Shown piece after piece: positions 6,930 to 14,998 of a stretch of 21,351 bases of DNA. The notes beneath the pieces are model-generated. The model saw nothing but the letters and a program-made list of their open reading frames with translations, was not told the DNA's origin and searched no databases. A program made the translations under genes and the position numbers. Origin of the DNA: JBCCSZ01 sp039199225 (GTDB taxonomy: Bacteria > Bacteroidota > Bacteroidia > Chitinophagales > Saprospiraceae); the NCBI GenBank assembly GCA_039199225.1, contig JBCCSZ010000120.1, positions 1-21,351 of the forward strand, given 5' to 3'. How positions within the stretch are numbered: position 1 is the stretch's first letter; the number at the start of each line of letters is the position of its first letter.

Positions 6930-9386
6930 TTAAGATAAAAAATTCGCAATTTTAATAATCTCTGCAAATACGCCTGCAGCTGTTACCTCCGCACCAGCAC
7001 CTGGACCTCGTACGACCAGCGGCCGCTCTTTATAACGTTCCGTCGTGAATACAATCATATTATCGCTACCACTGAGAGCGTAGAAGGGGTGCTGCGCATC
7101 GACTTCCTGTAGGCCAATCGTCGCCTCCTCATTTTCAAGGGTGGCAATCATCCGCAATACTTTGCCATTTTCTTCTGCCTTGTGACGAAGAGATTCAAAA
7201 TGGTCGTCAGCCGCTTCGACAGCCTCAAAAAAGGCATCCACACTCTCAGCCTTTTGACACGCTTCTGGTAGGATGTTCCGAATATTGACATCCTTTGCTT
7301 CTGTCATCAAACCCGTTTCCCTTGCCAGGATGATGAGCTTGCGACGAACATCGATGCCATTCAAATCAATCCGTGGGTCTGGTTCGGTATAACCAAGTTC
7401 TTTGGCTTGCCGAACAATCTCGCTGAATCGAATGCCTGCCTTAAAGGAATTGAAAATGAAAGATAGGGAGCCAGACAGTACGCCCTCGATCTTTAGGATG
7501 CGATCACCACTATTGATCAGGTCTGTTAAGGTAGAGATAACAGGCAATCCAGCACCGACATTTGTTTCGTAGTGGAATTGTACACCACGTCGAGTCGCGA
7601 TGTTTTTTAGTCGTTGGTATTGGAGATAAGCCGAAGAAGTTGCAATCTTATTGGGTGTCGAGATGGAAATACTAGCATCTAGGATGTTTTCATAGCTATC
7701 CGATACACTTTGGCTGGCCGTATTATCCACAAAAATGGAATTGGACAGATTGAGCGACTTCATTTTTTCTATAAAAAGGCCAATCTGCATATTTTCTTCC
7801 GACTGATCGAGGCCATCCTTCCAATTTTCCAAATCGATGCCATTGGGATCAAACAGCATTTTGCGACTGTTGGCCAAGCCCACGACCCGAATTTCCATCT
7901 GGTGTTTTTCGCGAAGGTAAGCAGCCTGCTTCTGAATTTGCTGAATCAAAGTGCTACCGATCAAGCCCACACCAATCATAAACAAATGCAAATCTTGGGT
8001 ATCCGATAAGAAAAAAGCTTCATGCAAGGCGCTCAATGCTTTGCTTTCATCCGCTTTATTAATCACTACTGATACATTCAACTCCGAAGAACCCTGGGCA
8101 ATTGCTACGCAGTTGATGCCATTTTTGCCCAGTGCCTGAAAAAGACGGCTGGAAATACCTGGCTGATAGCGCATGTTCTCTCCAATGATGGCAACAACCG
8201 AGAGGTCTTCCTCTACCTTAATGGCATCGACATTGCGGGTTTGAATCTCATATTCAAATTCCTTCTCAACGCGCTTCCGCGCTTTTGCTGCAAACTTGGG
8301 TTGCACAGCAAAGCTAATGGAGTGTTCTGAGGAACCCTGGGTGATCAAGATGACGTTGATCTCCGCATTGGCCAACGAGTTGAAAAGGCGAGCGGCGATG
8401 CCTGGTACACCAAACAGACCACTTCCTTGCAAAGTCAACAAAGCAATATCACCAATGGAGGAAATGCCCTTAACCGGATGCCCGTTGGCATCTACTTGAT
8501 TGGAAATGTACGTTCCCTCGAAATCAGGGTTGAATGTATTCTTTATTCTCAGTGGAATGGTCTTACTCAGAGCTGGAAGCAAGGTAGGGGGATAGATAAC
8601 CTTGGCACCAAAGTGGGACATTTCCATTGCCTCGGCATAAGTCATCGAAGGAATGGTGAAAGCCTTTGATACCTTTCGGGGATCAGCCGTCAGCACGCCA
8701 TCCACATCTGTCCAAATCTCAATCATATTGGCATCGAGGCCAGCAGCCAACAGAGAAGCTGTATAATCAGAGCCACCCCGGCCGAGGGTCGTCGTCAAAC
8801 CACCTTTGTCAGAGCTGATAAAGCCCGTGACCACATGGATGCCAGAGTTGTGATTGAAAAACTGGCGGATTCTCTTATAGGTTTCTTCAAACCGAACATT
8901 AGCCGATCCAAAGCTCTTGTCAGTCATAATAACCTGTCGGGCATCCAGGTAATGGGCATTGATACCATTGCTTCTCATCGCCTCTGCAATGATGAAAGCA
9001 GAATTGCGTTCGCCAAAGCTAAGTACATAGTCCATCGTTCGAGGAGAAGCCTCCCGGACAAGGTAAATGCCGTGTAGTAGATTTTTGAGAACTTCGTGGT
9101 TTTCGATCAATTTCTTTTGAAACAGCTCTTGTTGGTTTTCGTCCAATAAGGTTTTCACAGCCTCCACATGTCGTTGTCGAAAAGCATCGAAAGTTTCCAG
9201 GTAGTCTAGGTTTCCTTTTGCAGCCATTTTACTCATATTGATGAGCAAGTCTGTAATACCTCCGAAGGCAGAGAAGACAACGGCAAATTTTTCACCTTTT
9301 GAGTAATAACCTTTGAGGATGTTGATAACACCTTGGATTCTTTCAGGTGTGGCGACAGAAGATCCGCCGAACTTAAGTACTTTCAT
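6930..9386 (-). CDS. thrA: Bifunctional aspartate kinase / homoserine dehydrogenase I
   Basis: An 818-residue fusion catalysing the first and third steps from aspartate to threonine: phosphorylation of aspartate and NAD(P)H-dependent reduction of aspartate semialdehyde to homoserine. The kinase domain opens with KVLKFGGSSVATPERI (2-17) and contains GRGGSDYTA (202-210) and WTDVDGVLTADPR (225-237). Two ACT-type repeats follow at about 321-361 and 402-442, both with a GSSE element (351-354 and 432-435); these usually bind the threonine feedback inhibitor. The dehydrogenase domain starts near residue 467, with the nucleotide-binding GVGLIGSTL (472-480) and the substrate-site segment ETNVGAGLPVI further on. 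The domain order and length match the enterobacterial-type ThrA. It heads the operon, with a candidate promoter element 38-45 bases upstream of the ATG. Confidence 0.96.
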   Translation of the reverse strand: MKVLKFGGSSVATPERIQGVINILKGYYSKGEKFAVVFSAFGGITDLLINMSKMAAKGNLDYLETFDAFRQRHVEAVKTLLDENQQELFQKKLIENHEVLKNLLHGIYLVREASPRTMDYVLSFGERNSAFIIAEAMRSNGINAHYLDARQVIMTDKSFGSANVRFEETYKRIRQFFNHNSGIHVVTGFISSDKGGLTTTLGRGGSDYTASLLAAGLDANMIEIWTDVDGVLTADPRKVSKAFTIPSMTYAEAMEMSHFGAKVIYPPTLLPALSKTIPLRIKNTFNPDFEGTYISNQVDANGHPVKGISSIGDIALLTLQGSGLFGVPGIAARLFNSLANAEINVILITQGSSEHSISFAVQPKFAAKARKRVEKEFEYEIQTRNVDAIKVEEDLSVVAIIGENMRYQPGISSRLFQALGKNGINCVAIAQGSSELNVSVVINKADESKALSALHEAFFLSDTQDLHLFMIGVGLIGSTLIQQIQKQAAYLREKHQMEIRVVGLANSRKMLFDPNGIDLENWKDGLDQSEENMQIGLFIEKMKSLNLSNSIFVDNTASQSVSDSYENILDASISISTPNKIATSSAYLQYQRLKNIATRRGVQFHYETNVGAGLPVISTLTDLINSGDRILKIEGVLSGSLSFIFNSFKAGIRFSEIVRQAKELGYTEPDPRIDLNGIDVRRKLIILARETGLMTEAKDVNIRNILPEACQKAESVDAFFEAVEAADDHFESLRHKAEENGKVLRMIATLENEEATIGLQEVDAQHPFYALSGSDNMIVFTTERYKERPLVVRGPGAGAEVTAAGVFAEIIKIANFLS

Positions 9387-9423
9387 TGAAAAGGTAGGTT
9401 TTCAGTTTTGGGTCAACAAACCG

Positions 9424-9431
9424 CAAAAATA
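9424..9431 (-). promoter_or_regulatory. Candidate -7 promoter element for thrABC
   Basis: The minus strand reads TATTTTTG, an exact match to the Bacteroidota -7 consensus TAnnTTTG, ending 38 bases before the thrA ATG and giving a predicted leader of about 30 bases. No convincing TTG was found at the -33 distance; the region there reads CTGG. It overlaps the T-rich tail of the terminator behind ybeY, so terminator and promoter may be back to back. Confidence 0.45.
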
Positions 9432-9441
9432 AGTAAAAAAG

Positions 9442-9508
9442 TATCCTGTGTCCAGTACGTAGCTCCCGACGGAACAAATCCATTTGTTCCATCCAGCAAA
9501 ACAGGATA
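9442..9508 (-). terminator. Terminator-like structure between ybeY and thrA
   Basis: TATCCTGT (9442-9449) pairs with ACAGGATA (9501-9508). Inside this lies a second hairpin, 9471-9478 with 9483-9490 (GGAACAAA/TTTGTTCC). In the leftward RNA the outer stem is followed at once by CTTTTTTACTTATTTTT, the U-tract of an intrinsic terminator. It probably ends the ybeY transcript. A competing 6-bp pairing, TAGCTC 9460-9465 with GAGCTA 9513-9518, crosses the outer stem. Confidence 0.6.
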
Positions 9509-9520
9509 ACCCGAGCTATT

Positions 9521-9979
9521 TTATACGGATGTTTTGTAAAGAAGGTCTAAATACTGGTCTTCTTTTTGCGTCATGCGCTTTTTATCTTCTGGACTTTTAT
9601 CCTCAAATCCTATGAGGTGCAAAGTACCATGTACCATTACTCGATACAGCTCTTGTTCGAAGGCTACTTTGTACAATTCGGCATTTTCCCGAATGCGTTC
9701 AATACTGATAAAGACATCCCCCTCTACAATGTCTGTAGCATATGGAAAGGAAATCACATCGGTGAAGGTATCGTGTTGAAGATATTCGACATTTATTTGA
9801 TGGAGGTATTCATCGGAGCAGAAGATAAAATTGAGGTTGCCTACTTCTTTTTGTTCTGCTTGGGCGACAGCTTGCAGCCAGCTGGATACCTTTTCGGCAT
9901 CTGCCAATTGAAATTCGATGGATTCGTTGTGAAAATGAATGGAGGGTCCGGCGGGGGAGGCAAGATCGGAAATGCTCAT
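9521..9979 (-). CDS. ybeY: YbeY-type endoribonuclease / rRNA maturation factor
   Basis: A 152-residue UPF0054 metalloprotein that in other bacteria is needed for 16S rRNA 3'-end maturation and ribosome quality control. Visible family signatures are HDTFTDVISFP (69-79), GDVFIS (87-92) and the metal site HGTLHLIGFEDKS (117-129). His117 and His121 are present, but the usual third ligand of HGxLHLxGyDH is Asp127 here. From memory this H-to-D change is common in Bacteroidota YbeY proteins, so the enzyme is probably functional. The ATG at 9979 overlaps the stop of the upstream ATPase-fold gene (ATGA), implying translational coupling. A terminator-like hairpin follows the stop within 20 bases. Confidence 0.93.
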   Translation of the reverse strand: MSISDLASPAGPSIHFHNESIEFQLADAEKVSSWLQAVAQAEQKEVGNLNFIFCSDEYLHQINVEYLQHDTFTDVISFPYATDIVEGDVFISIERIRENAELYKVAFEQELYRVMVHGTLHLIGFEDKSPEDKKRMTQKEDQYLDLLYKTSV

Positions 9980-10407
9980 AAATTGAATTGAATTTGGACC
10001 GTGCTGCCATTGTCCAAAAACTCGACATCATCGGACAATTGTCGCATCAGGAAAACGCCTCGGCCACCAATTTTAAGGAGGTTTTCGGGAGCAGTAGGGT
10101 CTGGAAGCTGGTCGAAATCAAAGCCCGGGCCTTCGTCGGAGATGAGAAAGGCAAGTTTCTTACGGATTTTACGCATTTGTACCCGAACGATCTTATTGCG
10201 GTCGTTATCGTTGCCATGAATGATGGCATTAGTGACGGCTTCTGTTAAGCTGATAAGAATATTACCATAGATTTCAGGATCGAGATTGTACTCTTCGAAT
10301 ACCCGTTCTACGAAAGGCTCAAGGCGTGCAACATTCTTTGGATCCGATACCAATGTTAGCATTTCGTGCTGTTTGCTCATTAACGTATGATCGGGGCTGT
10401 TGTTCAT
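9976..10407 (-). CDS. RsbW-like ATP-binding protein (GHKL fold)
   Basis: A 143-residue single-domain HATPase_c protein resembling anti-sigma factor serine kinases of the RsbW/SpoIIAB type. The N-box is LTEAVTNAIIHGN (54-66), the G1 box DEGPGFD (91-97) and the G2 box GGRGVFLMRQL (114-124). There is no sensor, phospho-acceptor His domain or membrane segment, so it is not a complete two-component kinase. It may phosphorylate an anti-sigma-antagonist protein or bind a sigma factor, but no such partner lies next to it. The start is ATG 10407; the ATG at 10380 (MSKQHEML) is an alternative nine codons later. Its stop overlaps the ybeY start by ATGA. The DUF4175-type gene ends 115 bases upstream. Confidence 0.88.
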   Translation of the reverse strand: MNNSPDHTLMSKQHEMLTLVSDPKNVARLEPFVERVFEEYNLDPEIYGNILISLTEAVTNAIIHGNDNDRNKIVRVQMRKIRKKLAFLISDEGPGFDFDQLPDPTAPENLLKIGGRGVFLMRQLSDDVEFLDNGSTVQIQFNL

Positions 10408-10522
10408 AAGGCAATATTATAGTTACCTTTACGAGACTTTGCACCGATTTGTTTTAACAATCCCCAATTAATTCCAACTTGCTACTGGTTCTGCCAGGCA
10501 GATGTCACAGTCGCAGCTTGGA

Positions 10523-13500
10523 TTAACTGCTCGTCTTAAGAGATTTGAAGTACTCCTCGACAAGCATTTTGTAATAGGGTTTGAGAGCGGGAGACACTGA
10601 TTTGTATATTTCGATCTCCGCCTCTCGCTTTTTGATGTACTCTTCAAGCGATGGGGGCATCTTTCGTTCTTTCTGTTCGGCTACCTCTGATTTGCGCTTA
10701 TTGTCGTATTCTCTTTCTCGCTCTGCCCGTTCGGCTTCCAGTAGTCTGGTCATAATTTCCTGCTGACGCTTCATCATTTCATTGGACAGCTTCTTATTGA
10801 CCAGATCAGTTTCTGTCTTATTCATCTGGTCGAGCAACTCCTGCAATTGCTTGCTGCCGCCTTGACCATTTTGTTGTTTTTCCTTTTGCAATTCCTTCAG
10901 AGCTTTGCGAAGGGCCGCTTGCTTGGCCGCCATTTCAGCAAATTGCTTACTGGTTCCACCTTCTTGCATGCCTTTCTGCATGGCATCGCGCATTTGCTGC
11001 ATCTGCTCTCCCAACTTCTGCTGGCCCTGCGAAATCTTATCCATTGGCACCTTGCCGGACTGGCCTTTACCACCGGGCTTACTGCACATCTGGCTTCCTT
11101 GCATCATGCTTGACATTTGCTGTTGCATTTGCTGCATGACTTCACTCAGCATCAGCGCCAGGTCATTGACATTCTTCATCACGCGCTGCTGGTGCATAGC
11201 CGATTGTGGTTTGCGACGTTCTTCCAATTGCTCCAAACCTTCCTTCATGTTCTTTTTAACCTCTGTGACTTTTTCTACGACATAAGTCTCAATCTGGAAA
11301 ATACGCTTGCTCAAAGCCTGAAGGCTATCCTCCACCAATTGGAAGTCATCCTTCAATTTGTATTGATCTTGTACAAGCTCTACATAGCGAGGCGTATTGA
11401 CATTGGCCTCTGCAATTAGGTCGATCAAGTCCTCCTGGTCAAAGGAAAGTCCCACGAGGTTTTCAAGTAATTGGCGCAACGAAGCCATATCCTCTTGCAT
11501 TTGATCCATTTCACCTTGCTCCATTTGAGCAGCCATCTGGTCGGCCATTTCCTGCATTTTCTGCGAAGCTTTCTTTTGGCTCTTAGATGCTTTCTTATTC
11601 TGCTCTTGGTTGAGCTGTTCTTTACTTTCGTTCAATTCCTGTTGAATATCATCCATTTGCTCTTCTGAATCGCCAAGATCACGCTTGTTTTCCAGCTCCT
11701 CATTTTTCTTTTCTAGTTCGTCCATCTTCTCTTTGATGTCTTCGAACTTCTCGTTGATTTCCTCTTGCTCCTTTTTCAACTCTTCCTGTTCTTTCTCTCC
11801 GGTTTCAGTTTCCTGGCTCAGTTCTTCTTGTTGCTTGGCAAGTTCTTCCAGTTTGTCGATTTGCTGTTCCATCTCATAATCCATCTCCATCTGCTTGAAC
11901 AATTCGAGCATGCGATCGAGCTCCATTTCGAGTTTCTCATCGTTCATCTCCATGTCCTCCATCATTTCGAGGGCATTGTCTTTCTCCATCTTCTGCATCA
12001 ACTCTTCAATTTGTTGCATGAGTTCTTTCATTTCATCACTCATCAACTCTTCGAACATCTCCTGCAGCTTTTCCTGCTTTTCGGCCAACTCTTCGTTTGG
12101 CTCGGTAAACTCCTCTTGATTTTTCAGGTTTTCCTCAAAATTCTGCTTGGCATCCTCGATTTGCTTCTCCAATTCTTTCTGACGTTCGAGCAATTTCTCC
12201 ATTTCCTTCTTGGTCTGCCAGTCTACGTCTTTTTCCTGCAGTAATTTTTCCCGGAGCTTTTTGAAGTCGTCCTGAATTTTTTTAGACTCTTGCAAAGAAC
12301 GTTCAAGGTCCTTTTTAATATCGTCGTTGTTTTTTGCCGCCATTTCTTCGTACTCCTCTACTGTCGGTTTTTCAAAAACCATCAAGTTGGTGCGAGCAGA
12401 CTTATTGCCATTAACAGCATCATTGTCGTAAACTTCAAAGAAGTAAGTGACCTCATCACCTGGTTCGAGTTCGAGCAACTCCAAATCCCAAGTATGCGTA
12501 TATTGAATTTCTTTATTGTTGGGCTTCTCTAATTTGATGGTATTCAATTTCCCTTGTGCGCCATTGTTTTTCTTGATGCGGTAGTTGAAGGAAAGGCTTC
12601 TCAATCCGTAATCGTCCGAAGCATCGCCAACGAAGTACAACAATTTGGTTTCAACGCTGTCCTGAAATTTTTCCACTCGAATACTAGGATGTAAATCTGG
12701 AACCACGCTGATGGAGTAACCAACAGAATCTGCATTTGGCAAGTATTTGTTGGAAACATAAATCTTGTAGGACTCATCCTTTAGTGCTTTCTTTTTGAAA
12801 GTAAAAAGGGCGTCGTCAAAGCGATTGGTAGGGGTCAACTCAGCTAAGTCATTAAAACGGATGGCGATATTGTCGGTATTCTCAGAGTTGAAGACCCAAT
12901 CAATTTTAGTCCCCATCGGAACAATGAGGTCTCCGACATTGGAAATCTTTTCGTCTTTGCGAAGCGTGTAAGCCGGATAATCAAGCTTGACATCAAAACC
13001 GAGAATATTTGGCTTTTTGAGAACGCTCAGTTCATAATCTTCCGACTTTACCCCAGAGGAAAACAACTTGAATTCTGTATCCTTCTGGACATTGCTAAAA
13101 CGATAAGAGAATTTGTTGGCAGCTTCCTTCGTGAGGCGGTATTGGTAATTATCGATGTCGATGAATACCTCATCGGGCAAGACATCTCCTTCAATTTCTA
13201 CATCTAAGCTGAAATCATCGTATTGGACAACCGTTAAATCCTCCTGCTGAATCCGAAAATGGAAAGGAGCCTCTCGCTCGTACATTTTGTTGTTGTTGAT
13301 CAATCTGTTTGTACTGTCCCTAATCATGCTGGGTGCAGCAAAAAGGATGATGATCAACAGCAAGAGTGGGGGAAGTGCATATTTGAGGTACTTCCGATTG
13401 TTGTTGAGGTTGATGGCCGCGCGGAAAGGTACAGGCTTGATGGCTTCAGACTTCTGGTTGATGCTGGCGCGAATCAACGCAGCACCACTGGCATTGCTAT

Positions 13501-13867
13501 CTGCTTGTTGCTTTAGTTGGAGAATATTGAGCAGCTTATCTTTGACATTGGTGAAGTGTAAGCCAATGATTTGGGCAGCTTGTTCATGTGAAATGATCTT
13601 TCCGAGATTGAAGTACCGAAGGGCAGGTATTACGACCCACAAAGCTAAGGCCAACAAACTACTTCCAACAAAGGAATAAAATAACAGCTTGCGACCGCCC
13701 GTTCCAAAATAGAAATAATGCTCTAGGATGGTACTAGCCAAAAAAAGTGCAAGAATAAGTCCAACACTGTATAAAACACCTCGAATGATTTGGTTGAGGT
13801 AGTATTTACGGATGAAGCTATCGAGCTTTTCAATCAGGAGGGTATAATTATCCTTTGCTACTGCCAT
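10523..13867 (-). CDS. Large DUF4175-type membrane-anchored coiled-coil protein
   Basis: An 1114-residue protein. Two transmembrane helices lie near residues 28-48 and 60-82 and a third near 160-180. A region of about 300 residues (190-500) is beta-rich and looks immunoglobulin-like, with segments such as FEVYDNDAVNGNKSARTNLM. From about residue 505 the sequence becomes a long, highly charged coiled coil made of Glu, Lys, Gln, Met and Leu, with two Gln/Met-rich patches (for example MQQMQQQMSSMMQGSQM). The end is a compact LKPYYKMLVEEYFKSLK segment. This layout fits the DUF4175 family of Bacteroidota and related alphaproteobacterial proteins; the function is not known to me. The large domain after the third helix is probably outside the cytoplasm. 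It starts at ATG 13867. No frameshift is seen despite the low-complexity composition. Confidence 0.82.
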   Translation of the reverse strand: MAVAKDNYTLLIEKLDSFIRKYYLNQIIRGVLYSVGLILALFLASTILEHYFYFGTGGRKLLFYSFVGSSLLALALWVVIPALRYFNLGKIISHEQAAQIIGLHFTNVKDKLLNILQLKQQADSNASGAALIRASINQKSEAIKPVPFRAAINLNNNRKYLKYALPPLLLLIIILFAAPSMIRDSTNRLINNNKMYEREAPFHFRIQQEDLTVVQYDDFSLDVEIEGDVLPDEVFIDIDNYQYRLTKEAANKFSYRFSNVQKDTEFKLFSSGVKSEDYELSVLKKPNILGFDVKLDYPAYTLRKDEKISNVGDLIVPMGTKIDWVFNSENTDNIAIRFNDLAELTPTNRFDDALFTFKKKALKDESYKIYVSNKYLPNADSVGYSISVVPDLHPSIRVEKFQDSVETKLLYFVGDASDDYGLRSLSFNYRIKKNNGAQGKLNTIKLEKPNNKEIQYTHTWDLELLELEPGDEVTYFFEVYDNDAVNGNKSARTNLMVFEKPTVEEYEEMAAKNNDDIKKDLERSLQESKKIQDDFKKLREKLLQEKDVDWQTKKEMEKLLERQKELEKQIEDAKQNFEENLKNQEEFTEPNEELAEKQEKLQEMFEELMSDEMKELMQQIEELMQKMEKDNALEMMEDMEMNDEKLEMELDRMLELFKQMEMDYEMEQQIDKLEELAKQQEELSQETETGEKEQEELKKEQEEINEKFEDIKEKMDELEKKNEELENKRDLGDSEEQMDDIQQELNESKEQLNQEQNKKASKSQKKASQKMQEMADQMAAQMEQGEMDQMQEDMASLRQLLENLVGLSFDQEDLIDLIAEANVNTPRYVELVQDQYKLKDDFQLVEDSLQALSKRIFQIETYVVEKVTEVKKNMKEGLEQLEERRKPQSAMHQQRVMKNVNDLALMLSEVMQQMQQQMSSMMQGSQMCSKPGGKGQSGKVPMDKISQGQQKLGEQMQQMRDAMQKGMQEGGTSKQFAEMAAKQAALRKALKELQKEKQQNGQGGSKQLQELLDQMNKTETDLVNKKLSNEMMKRQQEIMTRLLEAERAEREREYDNKRKSEVAEQKERKMPPSLEEYIKKREAEIEIYKSVSPALKPYYKMLVEEYFKSLKTSS

Positions 13868-14161
13868 GAGGATCTAAATATTTGACCTGAGTTGCGGGTA
13901 GCAGAAGATGTTTTGCGAAAATTTTGCCTTCTCAACAGCTATCCGAAACTTGAATTATTTAATATCTACACATATATCTTTACTAAACATAAACCACCGG
14001 GTGACTCAAAAGATTGCCGAACTACCCAATTTAACACTATTGTTAGATACGGCTAGTTCAAAAGTGGGTTACTTCTTCGCTGGAATGTTTGTAGATAAAT
14101 GCTGAATTTACTACTAAGAACGGATAAAATCAAGATGCAAATGGTCGCTATTTGGTAAAAT

Positions 14162-14875
14162 TTACCCTTCAACCAAGGTACCGATGGCCTCGCCCTGGAT
14201 AATGCGGATGAGGTTTTCTTTTTTCCCGATGTCAAAGACAATGATTGGAAGGTTGTTTTCCTGGCAAAGCGTAAAGGCTGTCATGTCCATAACGCTCAGT
14301 CCCAAGCTGATAACTTTAGCAAAAGAGATGCGATCAAACTTGGTGGCATTGGGGTCTTTCTCAGGATCGGCGGTGTAGACACCATCCACTCGAGTACCCT
14401 TTAAAATGACATCGGCGCTGATCTCATTGGCGCGTAGCGCAGCGGCAGAGTCGGTCGTGAAGTAAGGGCTACCTGTGCCAGCAGAGAAAATAACCACCCG
14501 GCCTTTTTCGAGGTGGCGGTTGGCCCGACGTCGAATGTACGGCTCGGCGATCTGCTTCATCTCGATGGCAGAGATGAGGCGCGTGTACACGCCGAGGCTT
14601 TCAAGTGCACTTTGCAACGCCATGCCATTGATGACCGTAGCCATCATACCCATGTAATCTCCTTGTACCCTTTCGATGCCTGCATCAGCTGCTTGCAACC
14701 CTCTGAAGATGTTGCCACCACCAATGACTACGGCAATCTGTACGCCAGCCTCATTGAGCGATTTGATTTGTTCGGCGTAGTGTCTCAGCATATTAGGATC
14801 GATGCCAAAACCTTTTCTACCCATCAGAGATTCACCACTTAGCTTGAGAAGGATACGTTTGTACTTGAGAGTCAT
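14162..14875 (-). CDS. pyrH: UMP kinase
   Basis: A 237-residue amino-acid-kinase-fold enzyme that phosphorylates UMP to UDP in pyrimidine synthesis, in the cytoplasm, usually a hexamer inhibited by UTP. Recognisable segments are YKRILLKLSGESLMG (5-19), the phosphate-binding IGGGNIFRG (51-59), the UMP-binding DYMGMMATVIN (73-83) and SAGTGSPYFTTDSAA (131-145), then TRVDGVYTADP (161-171). Length is standard. It lies downstream of tsf, as in many bacteria, but a strong palindromic terminator and a separate promoter element lie between them, so it is probably transcribed separately. The frr gene that often follows pyrH is not in the 294 bases after it. Confidence 0.96.
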   Translation of the reverse strand: MTLKYKRILLKLSGESLMGRKGFGIDPNMLRHYAEQIKSLNEAGVQIAVVIGGGNIFRGLQAADAGIERVQGDYMGMMATVINGMALQSALESLGVYTRLISAIEMKQIAEPYIRRRANRHLEKGRVVIFSAGTGSPYFTTDSAAALRANEISADVILKGTRVDGVYTADPEKDPNATKFDRISFAKVISLGLSVMDMTAFTLCQENNLPIIVFDIGKKENLIRIIQGEAIGTLVEG

Positions 14876-14915
14876 GGATATTATATTTTTAATTCAAGTA
14901 TTCAGTTTGTAAAGA

Positions 14916-14923
14916 CAAATTTA
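14916..14923 (-). promoter_or_regulatory. Candidate -7 promoter element for pyrH
   Basis: The minus strand reads TAAATTTG, matching TAnnTTTG, 41-48 bases upstream of the pyrH ATG, with a predicted leader of about 35 bases. The -33 region is T-rich but has no clean TTG, so the call rests on the -7 match and on its position right after the tsf terminator. Confidence 0.5.
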
Positions 14924-14946
14924 TGGGGTCAGCCTTAAAAAAGGGC

Positions 14947-14986
14947 AGAAAAAAAGCGAATTAAAATTTTAATTCGCTTTTTTTCT
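14947..14986. terminator. Bidirectional intrinsic terminator between tsf and pyrH
   Basis: A perfect 40-bp palindrome. The left arm at 14947-14966 is AGAAAAAAAGCGAATTAAAA and the right arm at 14967-14986 is its exact reverse complement. Transcribed leftwards it forms an A/U-rich hairpin with a GCG core, an A-run on one side and a seven-U run on the other, 12 bases after the tsf stop. It ends the rplM-rpsI-rpsB-tsf transcript. Confidence 0.88.
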
Positions 14987-14998
14987 CAAAACCTGTCG

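Noticed and set aside
9566..9991. A 141-codon plus-strand frame opposite ybeY
   Set aside because: It is fully antisense to a clearly recognisable ybeY and its product matches nothing known.
10490..10502. A small palindrome TCTGCC-A-GGCAGA after the DUF4175-type gene
   Set aside because: It is too short, with a one-base centre and no U-tract, to call a terminator or an attachment site.
11765..12244. A 159-codon plus-strand frame rich in Leu, Phe and His
   Set aside because: It is the complement of the Glu/Lys/Gln-rich coiled coil of the DUF4175-type gene; the composition is a by-product and there is no start context.
13908..14105. A 65-codon plus-strand frame in the gap between pyrH and the DUF4175-type gene
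   Set aside because: It has no recognisable features or start context, and its orientation opposes both neighbours; likely a chance frame.
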